Part shown: one piece after another, positions 36,204 through 43,832 of the stretch
How positions within the stretch are numbered: the first letter of the stretch is position 1
Layout of the letters: every line of letters begins with the position of its first letter
Assembly: GCA_017412115.1 (NCBI GenBank)
Contig: JAFPYR010000037.1
Coordinates: 1 to 64,000, forward strand
DNA: 64,000 nucleotides
Source of the DNA: Bacteroidales bacterium
GTDB taxonomy: Bacteria; Bacteroidota; Bacteroidia; Bacteroidales; UBA3824
Reading direction: 5' to 3'
Made by a program: the position numbers and the translations under genes
Notes under the pieces: model-generated
What the model saw: only the letters and a program-made list of their open reading frames with translations
Told to the model about the DNA's origin: nothing
The model's database searches: none

Positions 36204-37565
36204 ATGACAAAGTACAGGTGGATAATATGTGCGCTGCTGTTTTTTGCAACCACTGTAAATTATTTAGACCGTCAGGTTTTCAGCCTTTTGCAGCCGGTGC
36301 TGACGGATATATACAAATGGACTAATTCCGATTATGCTAACATAACCTCAGCATTTACTTTTATGTATGCTGTTTTTACGCTTTTGGTCGGAAGATACGT
36401 TGATAATTTAGGCACTAAAAAAGGTTATGCTTTAGCCATAACGGTTTGGTCTTTAGGCGCTTGTATTCACGCCTTTGTTTATTTCGTAAAACCTGAATCG
36501 CAGATGACGTTTTTGGGTTTTGCAATGCCCGTTTCGGTTTTCGCCTTTATGATATGCCGTGCAGTTTTAGCTTTAGGCGAGGCAGGTAACTTTCCGGCTG
36601 CAATCAAAACCGTTGCTGAATGGTTTCCTAAAAAAGAACGCTCTCTGGCAACAGGAATTTTTAATTCCGGTGCTAACATCGGAGCTATCGTTGCACCGCT
36701 TTTAGTTCCCGTTATCGCTAAATATTGGGGTTGGCAATGGGCTTTTGTTGCCGTTGGCGCAATAGGATTTTTATGGCTGATTTTTTGGTTCTCTTATTAC
36801 GGCTCACCAAAAGAAATGTTAGCTAAAGGTAAAATCAATAACGAGGAATTCCAACACATTAACAGCGACGAAGAACAAGAAAAAACCAAAGACGACCCCG
36901 AAGAAAACGATTCCGATAAGAAAAAAGTTTCATGGTTCAGCCTTTTAGGCTACCGTCAAACATGGTCTTTCACGATGGGAAAATTCTTAACGGACGGTGT
37001 TTGGTGGTTTTTCCTCTTCTGGATGCCAAGTTACTTAAAAAACAACTACGGAATGACAACAGAGGATATGATGTTGCCGCTTGCCGTACTTTATAGTATG
37101 ACAATGTTCGGAAGCATAGGCGGAGGTTATCTGCCAAAAATCTTCCAAAAAGACGGACGCGACCCGTATAAATCCCGAATGAGAGCCATGCTGACAATAG
37201 CTATTTTCCCGTTAGTAGTACTTTTAGCACAACCATTGAGCGACATTTCGTATTGGTTGCCCGTAATTTTAATCGGTATCGGATGCTCTGCTCATCAGGC
37301 TTGGAGCGCTAACATTTATACTACCGTATCGGATATGTTTCCTAAAAAAACTGTGGCATCTATTGTCGGAATCGGTACAATGGCTGGCTCATTAAGCGGT
37401 GTTATAACAAGTAAAATCGGCGGATGGCTTTTTGATTACTACGGTGCTCAAGGCTCCATAGAAACAGGTTATACTATAATGTTTGTTTTCTGCGCAATAG
37501 CTTATCTTTTAGGCTGGATAGTAATGAAATTATTAGTACCAAAATACAAAATCATCGAATTATAA
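36204..37565 (+). CDS. MFS transporter, ACS family (hexuronate transporter-like)
   Basis: A 453-residue twelve-helix inner-membrane protein. The N-terminus RWIICALLFFATTVNYLDRQVFS is characteristic of the anion:cation symporter family, which includes ExuT. AEWFPKKERSLATGIFNSGANIG is the family's conserved cytoplasmic loop. A charged insert of about 35 residues (EEQEKTKDDPEENDSDKKK) separates the two halves. It probably takes up glucuronate or galacturonate by proton symport. uxaC and uxuA for hexuronate breakdown are in the same window. It shares a transcript with the GH43 gene. The exact substrate is inferred. Confidence 0.83.
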   Translation: MTKYRWIICALLFFATTVNYLDRQVFSLLQPVLTDIYKWTNSDYANITSAFTFMYAVFTLLVGRYVDNLGTKKGYALAITVWSLGACIHAFVYFVKPESQMTFLGFAMPVSVFAFMICRAVLALGEAGNFPAAIKTVAEWFPKKERSLATGIFNSGANIGAIVAPLLVPVIAKYWGWQWAFVAVGAIGFLWLIFWFSYYGSPKEMLAKGKINNEEFQHINSDEEQEKTKDDPEENDSDKKKVSWFSLLGYRQTWSFTMGKFLTDGVWWFFLFWMPSYLKNNYGMTTEDMMLPLAVLYSMTMFGSIGGGYLPKIFQKDGRDPYKSRMRAMLTIAIFPLVVLLAQPLSDISYWLPVILIGIGCSAHQAWSANIYTTVSDMFPKKTVASIVGIGTMAGSLSGVITSKIGGWLFDYYGAQGSIETGYTIMFVFCAIAYLLGWIVMKLLVPKYKIIEL

Positions 37566-37610
37566 AAAGAAAACGACCCGCAATTCTTCTATTGCGGGTC
37601 GTTTTCTTTT
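37565..37610. terminator. Strong bidirectional terminator
   Basis: A perfect 20 bp stem (37565-37584 with 37591-37610, core AACGACCCGCAAT / ATTGCGGGTCGTT) with a 6-base loop and A/T flanks. It lies between the converging transporter and comM genes. Confidence 0.9.
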
Positions 37611-37616
37611 ATTTAC

Positions 37617-39155
37617 TTACATACCCCAATTATCTCTATCAAGGCTACGGTATTGAATCGCCTCGGCAATATGCTGAGGTTTTATATCTTCAACACCTTC
37701 AAGATCGGCAATCGTACGGGATACTTTCAAAATTCTATCGTATGCACGGGCTGAAAGTCCGAGTTTCTCCATCGCATTCTTCAAAAGCGTCATGCCGGCA
37801 TCGTCTACATTACAAAACGTTCTGATTTTACTACTTGTCATCTGAGCGTTACAATGAATTTTCGGCGAATCCGCAAAACGTTTCAACTGAATTTCTCTGG
37901 CTTTTATAACACGTTTTCTAATCTCAGCACTCGATTCTGAGGTCTGTCTTACCGCTAAATCCTTAAACGGAACAGGAACAACCTCAACATGAATGTCTAT
38001 TCTGTCCAACAAAGGTCCTGAAATTCTGTTTAAATATTTTTTCACCTGAGCGGAAGAACAAACACATTGCTTTTCAGGATGATTATAATAACCGCAAGGA
38101 CACGGATTCATTGAGGCTACAAGCATAAAACTTGCCGGATAATTAACCGTAAACCTCGCTCTTGAAATCGTTATCTCCCTATCTTCCAAAGGCTGACGCA
38201 AAACCTCAAGCACTTGCCTTTTAAATTCAGGCAGTTCGTCCAAAAACAAAACTCCGTTATGCGCCAAAGAAATCTCTCCCGGCTGTGGAAAAGTCCCCCC
38301 TCCTACTAACGCAACGTCCGAAATCGTATGGTGAGGACTGCGAAACGGACGGGTTGTCATCAATGCCGAATCCTTTGGTAATGTTCCCGCCACGGAATGA
38401 ATCTTTGTAGTCTCCAAGGATTCCCTTAACGTAAACGGCGGTAATATCGAAGGTATCCTTTTTGATACCATCGTCTTGCCCGAACCCGGTGCGCCTATCA
38501 TTATAACATTATGCCCTCCGGCGGCAGCTATCTCTAAAGCACGTTTTACATTCTCCTGACCTTTAACGTCAGCAAAATCCAAATCCACCGTTTCATAATT
38601 CTCAAAAAACTCTTTCCTTGTATCTATAACCGTAGGCTCTACAGAAGGATTACCATTGAAAAAATCAATCACCTCCAAAATAGAACTCATGCCGTAAACC
38701 TCCAAATTGTTTACAACAGCAGCCTCCCTGGCATTCTCCTTCGGAACTATTATGCCCTTGAACTTCTCTTTAACAGCTTGAATAGCTATCGGCAAAGCAC
38801 CTTTTACAGGTTTTATGCTGCCGTCAAGCGAAAGCTCTCCAAGCAAAATATAATCCGAGATTCTTTCATTATTTATCTGATTGGAACACGCTAAAATACC
38901 TACCGCTAACGATAAATCATAATGCGAGCCCTCTTTCCTAATGTCAGCAGGAGCCATGTTGATAACGGTCTTTTGTCCCGGTATTCTATAACCGACACTC
39001 CTTAAGGCCGCATCTATTCTAAGTTCACTCTCCTTAACGGCATTGTCCGGAAGACCTACTATATCTATCGACATACCGGGCGACATCTCGGTTTCAACAG
39101 TTACCGTTGTCGCATCTATTCCGTGAACCGCACTTGCGTATGTTTTTACGAGCAT
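37617..39155 (-). CDS. comM: ComM/YifB family magnesium chelatase-like AAA ATPase
   Basis: A 512-residue protein. The N-terminal domain (1-180) has the ChlI-like S5-fold with IVGLPDNAVKES. The AAA core has Walker A GAPGSGKT (in VIMIGAPGSGKTMVSKR) and Walker B GVLFLDELPEF. NPCPCGYYNHPEKQCVC is the cysteine-rich loop typical of YifB/ComM, followed by the C-terminal lid SARAYDRILKVSRTIADLEG. ComM is a hexameric helicase that promotes branch migration during natural transformation. It is the last gene of an operon with the SiaB-like, SiaC-like and YrdC proteins. Confidence 0.92.
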   Translation of the reverse strand: MLVKTYASAVHGIDATTVTVETEMSPGMSIDIVGLPDNAVKESELRIDAALRSVGYRIPGQKTVINMAPADIRKEGSHYDLSLAVGILACSNQINNERISDYILLGELSLDGSIKPVKGALPIAIQAVKEKFKGIIVPKENAREAAVVNNLEVYGMSSILEVIDFFNGNPSVEPTVIDTRKEFFENYETVDLDFADVKGQENVKRALEIAAAGGHNVIMIGAPGSGKTMVSKRIPSILPPFTLRESLETTKIHSVAGTLPKDSALMTTRPFRSPHHTISDVALVGGGTFPQPGEISLAHNGVLFLDELPEFKRQVLEVLRQPLEDREITISRARFTVNYPASFMLVASMNPCPCGYYNHPEKQCVCSSAQVKKYLNRISGPLLDRIDIHVEVVPVPFKDLAVRQTSESSAEIRKRVIKAREIQLKRFADSPKIHCNAQMTSSKIRTFCNVDDAGMTLLKNAMEKLGLSARAYDRILKVSRTIADLEGVEDIKPQHIAEAIQYRSLDRDNWGM

Positions 39156-39197
39156 GATTTTTCTTATATATTTTTTTAGAAAAGAAAAATATCCCTT

Positions 39198-39818
39198 CTA
39201 ATATACTAATTCCTTAACACCTTCCCTAATAATTTCAATATCACCCTTCGTACAATCCACAACAGCAGTAGGACGATTGTCGCCGTAACCGCCGTCTATT
39301 ACAAGGTCTACCTGATTTTTATAACGCTCCCAGATAAGCTCAGGGTCGGTAGAATACTCTATAATCTCGTCCTCATCTATAATAGAGGTCGTTAGTAACG
39401 GATGACCAAGATTTTCTACTATCTGATACAAAATATTATTGTCGGGTATTCTAAGTCCAACCGTCTTACGGGAATTATCAAACATACGGGGAATCTTCTT
39501 GCTCGCCGGTAAAATGAAAGTAAAAGGACCGGGAGTATTCTTTTTTAAAAGCTTAAAAACCTTTGCGTCCAAAGGCATAGTATATTCCGATATATTACTT
39601 AAATCCTTGCAAATAAAAGAAAACTTTGCTTTTGAGAGATCTATCCTCTTAAAACGGGCTAATCTTTCGAGTGCTTTCTTACTATTCATACTGCACCCTA
39701 ACGCATAAACACTGTCCGTAGGGTATATTATAACTCCGTCATGATACAAAATATCCACAGCCTCAAGTATTTGTCTTAACTGAGGTGTCTGAGGATGTAT
39801 TTTTAATAGTTTGCCCAT
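39198..39818 (-). CDS. Sua5/YciO/YrdC family protein (probable L-threonylcarbamoyladenylate synthase)
   Basis: A 206-residue cytoplasmic protein with the YrdC fold. GVIIYPTDSVYALGC holds the substrate-binding PTDT-like motif (here PTDS), followed by KRIDLSKAKFSFIC, the TPGPFTFIL strand and GLRIPDN. TsaC makes threonylcarbamoyl-AMP for the t6A modification of tRNA. The KR...SKAKF pattern is nearer to the YciO branch, so activity in t6A synthesis is likely but not certain. Third gene of the minus-strand operon, 19 bases after the SiaC-like gene. Confidence 0.85.
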   Translation of the reverse strand: MGKLLKIHPQTPQLRQILEAVDILYHDGVIIYPTDSVYALGCSMNSKKALERLARFKRIDLSKAKFSFICKDLSNISEYTMPLDAKVFKLLKKNTPGPFTFILPASKKIPRMFDNSRKTVGLRIPDNNILYQIVENLGHPLLTTSIIDEDEIIEYSTDPELIWERYKNQVDLVIDGGYGDNRPTAVVDCTKGDIEIIREGVKELVY

Positions 39819-39837
39819 TTCTTTAGGCCTCCACGCC

Positions 39838-40224
39838 TTACTTATCTTTTTTAGGAATAGGAATAAGCGTAAACGGTAAGTCTATTATCTGACTGTATTC
39901 CTCACCTATCGTCTGCATATCCTCATCTATTTCCTTGTAGTACCAATTGATAGAAACCTCACTTCTGTCTTTCAGAGACTGCAAAAGCAAAAGTATCTGA
40001 ATCAACTGTTTGCTCGAAGCCGTATTGAAATAATCTAATTTCATATCAAATACTGTCTTCGGATTCGGATTATGCGCATATTCTGTAATCCAATTGATTA
40101 CCGGCGTATAAAAATCCACAGCATCCTCCGGCAGCGACATTTGGGCAAGCATAAAAATTCCCTTTTCTGCGTCCAATATCACCTTTGGCGTATCTACGGT
40201 TGCTTCTTTAATTAACGGTTCCAT
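39838..40224 (-). CDS. SiaC-like regulatory phosphoprotein (DUF1987)
   Basis: A 128-residue cytoplasmic protein of DUF1987. It keeps the core FDMKLDYFNTASSKQL. Thr68 in YFNT lies at the position I recall as the phosphorylation site of Pseudomonas aeruginosa SiaC. In that system the kinase SiaB phosphorylates SiaC, the phosphatase SiaA removes the phosphate, and unphosphorylated SiaC binds and activates the diguanylate cyclase SiaD. Here the SiaB-like gene is directly upstream (22 bases), and a SpoIIE-type phosphatase is 3.6 kb away. No SiaD-like gene is visible, so the target must differ or be elsewhere. Confidence 0.88.
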   Translation of the reverse strand: MEPLIKEATVDTPKVILDAEKGIFMLAQMSLPEDAVDFYTPVINWITEYAHNPNPKTVFDMKLDYFNTASSKQLIQILLLLQSLKDRSEVSINWYYKEIDEDMQTIGEEYSQIIDLPFTLIPIPKKDK

Positions 40225-40246
40225 ATACTTAACTTTTGTATTTTTC

Positions 40247-41365
40247 TTAATTTATTTTATTAACTGTAGTTTTTATAACAAAAAAATCAGTGTCAGAATT
40301 AACCTCTATCATAGAGAACTCAATCTGAGTGCCTGTTTTTCTGCGGATATCTATAAATCCTAATCCCGTTGAAACAGGATCATTCGACTCAGAATTCAAC
40401 AATATTTTGTTATATTCCTTCGTTAAAGCCTTGTAATCCATAGCATTAAGACGGTTTATTCTTTCGGCAAGCGCCTTAGAATATTTTTTACGGATATAAT
40501 TTCCTGCCAAAAGTGCAAAATTTTCTTCAGATTCGCAAATATAAAACACTCCGGCTCTCCAATCCGCCGTACCGTCAATATTATCGGCGTGCTTTACTAT
40601 ATTCTGAAGCAATTCCACCATCACGGCATAAAGCTTTATACGAGTAGGAGTCTCATTCATTCCACTCTTTAAAATCGAAAGCAAAGATAATAAATTTTCT
40701 TGATTAAAATCACCTTTGAACGAAAGAGTGTAATTATTTTTATTAAAATTTTCATGATCCTCTATTAATTGCTTAATAGAATAGCCTCCATCATCAGTCT
40801 TTTGCTCATTCGAGCCCAAAGTTTCGATTTCGGTGGTAAGATAAAAATACGAAAGATTCTCATCTACGCTCTGAATCAAGTAATCAAGCTTGTTTCCAGA
40901 ACGTTTTGCCATCTCAATAAGTCCGAGACTTGCCCCGCCTTTGGCTGTAATTTCTGTATTATTACGGATTTTTTGCGAAAACTCCTTCAGACCCGAAGCA
41001 TCCAAATGATTGATATATTCGAGTTTGCGCCTTAGGGCCGCCTCCTCCGATTTCAACATCAGATTGCCCGTAGCTATAATATATTTCCTTGCTTTCTTGT
41101 GAATTACTATTATTGCCTCCTTATCGGTATTTCCGTCGGAAGAATCGGCTTGATGACGTGTAATATTCTGCAAACCCTCACCCATAATATAATAAATACG
41201 GGTTTTTAACTTTTTAGTATCCTCGGCTTTGGCAAGATTGTTTTTGGCGAAATCAAGAATGTCCATGACAATAACAGGCGTTATCTCACCCCTGTAAATG
41301 TATTCCATGTCATCTTTCTCAATGTCGCTAAAATGCCGATATATAAAATCAATTGGCTGATTCAT
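40247..41365 (-). CDS. SiaB-like kinase, two tandem domains fused (DUF6272)
   Basis: A 372-residue cytoplasmic protein made of two similar halves (about 1-185 and 200-372). Each has an N-box helix: MGEGLQNITRHQ (Glu63, Asn67) and MVELLQNIVKHAD (Glu251, Asn255). Each has a glycine loop: GGASLGLIEMAKRSG (143-157) and STGLGFIDIRRKTG (332-345). These are HATPase-like features of the SiaB protein kinase family, whose members are normally about 180-190 residues. Both halves keep the N-box Asn and glycine loop, so both may bind ATP. It is first in the operon, with TATATTTG upstream, and its probable substrate is the SiaC-like protein. Confidence 0.8.
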   Translation of the reverse strand: MNQPIDFIYRHFSDIEKDDMEYIYRGEITPVIVMDILDFAKNNLAKAEDTKKLKTRIYYIMGEGLQNITRHQADSSDGNTDKEAIIVIHKKARKYIIATGNLMLKSEEAALRRKLEYINHLDASGLKEFSQKIRNNTEITAKGGASLGLIEMAKRSGNKLDYLIQSVDENLSYFYLTTEIETLGSNEQKTDDGGYSIKQLIEDHENFNKNNYTLSFKGDFNQENLLSLLSILKSGMNETPTRIKLYAVMVELLQNIVKHADNIDGTADWRAGVFYICESEENFALLAGNYIRKKYSKALAERINRLNAMDYKALTKEYNKILLNSESNDPVSTGLGFIDIRRKTGTQIEFSMIEVNSDTDFFVIKTTVNKIN

Positions 41366-41400
41366 ACTCTGTTAATATTATAAGGTGTTATATGACATGA

Positions 41401-41408
41401 CAAATATA
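41401..41408 (-). promoter_or_regulatory. -7 box of the siaB-siaC-yrdC-comM operon
   Basis: The minus strand reads TATATTTG, matching TAnnTTTG, 36 bases before the start at 41365. Confidence 0.5.
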
Positions 41409-41557
41409 GAACAAAAATCGGACTATTTTATTATTTTTTTATATATTTTTTTAGGTTTTATTTTCGGTTTCATTTCAAACGGGGAAAAAATGGTAGAAAA
41501 AAAAGTTCAAATCCTTAATCAAAAACCGTCAATTAATAATAAAAACTTTAAAAGAAG

Positions 41558-41968
41558 ATGAAAACATTACTTTTTACATTATTAATAACATTATTAAGCC
41601 TGATTGGTTATTCACAAACCAGCGGCTACAAAGTTTATTGTGAACTAAAAATGTTTCACACCTTCAACGGAGGAGTTGAAGCTCGAGTAGATTTAGGGGC
41701 GAAGTATTCTAACACCTATTACCGTGATGATGTTATCGGCGACGAAAACGGTGAAAAAATAATTTTTCATTCCCCCGTTGCCGTCTTAAACTACATGAGC
41801 AAACGCGGTTGGGACATCGAATACAAAATTACTAACGCCGATTCTATTTCGCACGGGTCTTACCTTTTAACCAAAACCGTTACTAATGACGAGAAAATCA
41901 CTTCCGGCATTTATTTTAGCATGAAAAAATCCCGTCAAAAGAACAATCAAGAAGGTAAAAAAGACTGA
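41558..41968 (+). CDS. Small secreted protein of unknown function
   Basis: A 136-residue protein with a clear signal peptide (MKTLLFTLLITLLSLIGYSQ, cleavage after SQ or nearby) and a mature part of about 115 residues. The mature part has a strand-rich start, a GWDIEYKITNADS segment that could pack as a small alpha/beta domain, and a basic lysine-rich tail. I do not recognise the family. It is a single gene, divergent from the SiaB-like gene, and ends 23 bases before the inverted arm that starts the 43 bp repeat array. Confidence 0.7.
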   Translation: MKTLLFTLLITLLSLIGYSQTSGYKVYCELKMFHTFNGGVEARVDLGAKYSNTYYRDDVIGDENGEKIIFHSPVAVLNYMSKRGWDIEYKITNADSISHGSYLLTKTVTNDEKITSGIYFSMKKSRQKNNQEGKKD

Positions 41969-41990
41969 TACACTTTATTTTTGTAATTTT

Positions 41991-42042
41991 CCAAAATGGA
42001 GAAAATAATAATATGACTCCATATTATTATTTTCTCCTTTGG
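41991..42042. repeat. Hairpin from an inverted copy of the 43 bp repeat
   Basis: GGAGAAAATAATAATATG (41998-42015) is the exact complement of CATATTATTATTTTCTCC (42020-42037), the start of the first 43 bp unit, with a 4-base loop ACTC. Pairing can extend outward through CCAAA (41991-41995) and TTTGG (42038-42042), leaving a 2-base bulge. The 18 bp stem is perfect. Confidence 0.85.
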
Positions 42043-42320
42043 ATGAAATTATCATTCGGGGTCATATTACTATTTTCTCCTTTGGATAAAATTATCATTC
42101 GGAGTCATATTACTATTTTCTCCTTTGGATAAAATTATCATTCGGGGTCATATTACTATTTTCTCCTTTGGATAAAATTATCATTCGGGGTCATATTACT
42201 ATTTTCTCCTTTGGATAAAATTATCATTCGGGGTCATATTATTATTTTCTCCTTTGGATGAAATTATCATTCGGAGTCATATTATTATTTTCTCCTTTGG
42301 ATAAAATTATCATTCGGAGT
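42020..42320. repeat. Seven tandem copies of a 43 bp unit
   Basis: Units begin at 42020, 42063, 42106, 42149, 42192, 42235 and 42278. Each begins CATATTA, contains TTTTCTCCTTTGGAT and AAATTATCATTCGG, and ends GT. Only three positions vary: T/C after CATATTA, G/A in GGATRAAATT, and G/A in CGGRGT. An eighth partial copy (CATATT) runs into a T-run at 42321. There are no unique spacers, so it is not a CRISPR array. No open reading frame crosses it. Confidence 0.95.
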
Positions 42321-42376
42321 CATATTTTTTTTTATATACCTAAGAAAATTAACTTTATCACTCTAAGAAAATTAAC

Positions 42377-42405
42377 AAAACAGCCGCAGAATTTGCGGCT
42401 GTTTT
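42377..42405. terminator. Terminator of uxaC
   Basis: AAAACAGCCGCA (42377-42388) pairs with TGCGGCTGTTTT (42394-42405), with T-rich sequence on both outer sides. It lies 8 bases after the uxaC stop. The sequence TAAGAAAATTAAC just left of it occurs twice. Confidence 0.75.
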
Positions 42406-42412
42406 TTATTTA

Positions 42413-43813
42413 TTAAAATTTAAAATATTCTTTAGCGTTAAAATAACAAATATTGCTAACCGTATTACCAATAAGATTAATATCTTCGGGCAATTCACCG
42501 TTTACAACATCTTGAGCGAAAATATTACAAAGTATTCTGCGGAAATATTCATGTCGCGGATATGACAAGAAACTGCGGCTGTCGGTGAGCATTCCGACAA
42601 AACGGCTCAACAATCCGTGATTACTCAAGCAGTTAATCTGTTTTTCAATACCGTCTTTCTGGTCTAAAAACCACCATGCCGCACCCCATTGCATTTTGCC
42701 CGGAACACTTCCGTCCTGAAAATTACCTATCATAGTAGCAAATACTTCATTATCAGCGGGGTTAATATTATAAAGTATGGTTTTAGCCAAGCTATCGCTG
42801 CTATCCAAACGGTTTAAGAAGCGGCTCATTTGTTCGGCTTGAGGATAATCACAAATAGAATCGAATCCGGTATCGGGTCCGAGTTTTTTCAGCAACCTTG
42901 AATTATTGTTTCTAATAGGACCCGCATGGAATTGTTGAACCCAATTCAACTTCTTAACCTGCAATGCAAATCTATAAAGTGCAGCCGATTGAAGTTTTTT
43001 CAGCTCCAAATTAGTTAATTCTTTGCCCGAGCGTACTTTCAAGAATATCTCATTAACCTCTTTCTCGGTGAAATCCTCTGCGTAAAGATAATCCAAACCA
43101 AAGTCTGCAAGTCTGCAACCTAACGAAGCAAAGTGATTAATTCTCTTATCTAATGCGTCAAAAAGTGTATCGAAACTATTAATTTCGGTATTAGAAACCT
43201 CAGATAATTTGTCAAGATAAGCATTATAGGCTTTTGGATCGCCGGCGGCAGAGGCTTTGTCGGGTCGCCAAGAGGGTAAAACTTTGGCGGGACAGCCGCT
43301 CTTTAAAATTTTTTCGTGATATTCCAAAGAATCAACGGGGTCGTCGGTGGTACAAAGAGTTTCAACGTTCATCTTCTTGAAAATATCCCAAACTCTCAAC
43401 TCTCCGTTTTGAAGCATATCGGAGGTTTTCTCGTAAATTTCTTCGGCTGAACTCTCGTCTAAAAGAGTATCAATACCGAAATATCTTAAAAGTTCAAGAT
43501 GAGTCCAATGATAAAGAGGATTTCTTAAAGAGGCGGGAACGGTTTTAGCCCACGCTAAAAATTTCTCTTTGTCGGAACCTTGTCCGGTAATATACTTTTC
43601 GTCAATACCGTTGGCTCTCATTGCACGCCATTTATAATGGTCGCCGTAAAGCCAAATCTGTGTAATATTGTCAAAACGCTTGTTTTCAGCAATTTGCTGA
43701 GGAATAAGATGTGAATGGTAATCAATAATCGGCTGTTTTTTTGCAAAATCATGGTAAAGAGATTTTGCAAAATCCGATTTCAACAAAAAATCATCATTAA
43801 TAAAGGTTTTCAT
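42413..43813 (-). CDS. uxaC: Glucuronate isomerase
   Basis: A 466-residue cytoplasmic enzyme that converts glucuronate to fructuronate and galacturonate to tagaturonate. The metal-binding start IIDYHSHLIPQQIAENKRFDN is diagnostic, followed by WLYGDHYKWRAMRANGI and TDDPVDSLEYH. QFHAGPIRNNNSRLL and LTDSRSFLSYPRHEYFRRIL mark the C-terminal half. Length matches the family. It lies 19 bases after the TPR-SpoIIE phosphatase gene on the same strand, so the two may be co-transcribed although their functions look unrelated. The next pathway enzyme, UxuA, is 18 kb away. Confidence 0.96.
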   Translation of the reverse strand: MKTFINDDFLLKSDFAKSLYHDFAKKQPIIDYHSHLIPQQIAENKRFDNITQIWLYGDHYKWRAMRANGIDEKYITGQGSDKEKFLAWAKTVPASLRNPLYHWTHLELLRYFGIDTLLDESSAEEIYEKTSDMLQNGELRVWDIFKKMNVETLCTTDDPVDSLEYHEKILKSGCPAKVLPSWRPDKASAAGDPKAYNAYLDKLSEVSNTEINSFDTLFDALDKRINHFASLGCRLADFGLDYLYAEDFTEKEVNEIFLKVRSGKELTNLELKKLQSAALYRFALQVKKLNWVQQFHAGPIRNNNSRLLKKLGPDTGFDSICDYPQAEQMSRFLNRLDSSDSLAKTILYNINPADNEVFATMIGNFQDGSVPGKMQWGAAWWFLDQKDGIEKQINCLSNHGLLSRFVGMLTDSRSFLSYPRHEYFRRILCNIFAQDVVNGELPEDINLIGNTVSNICYFNAKEYFKF

Positions 43814-43832
43814 ATTTTTAATAATTAAACAA

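Noticed and set aside
42020-42320. CRISPR array
   Set aside because: The 43 bp units are directly adjacent and have no unique spacers; no cas genes are present.
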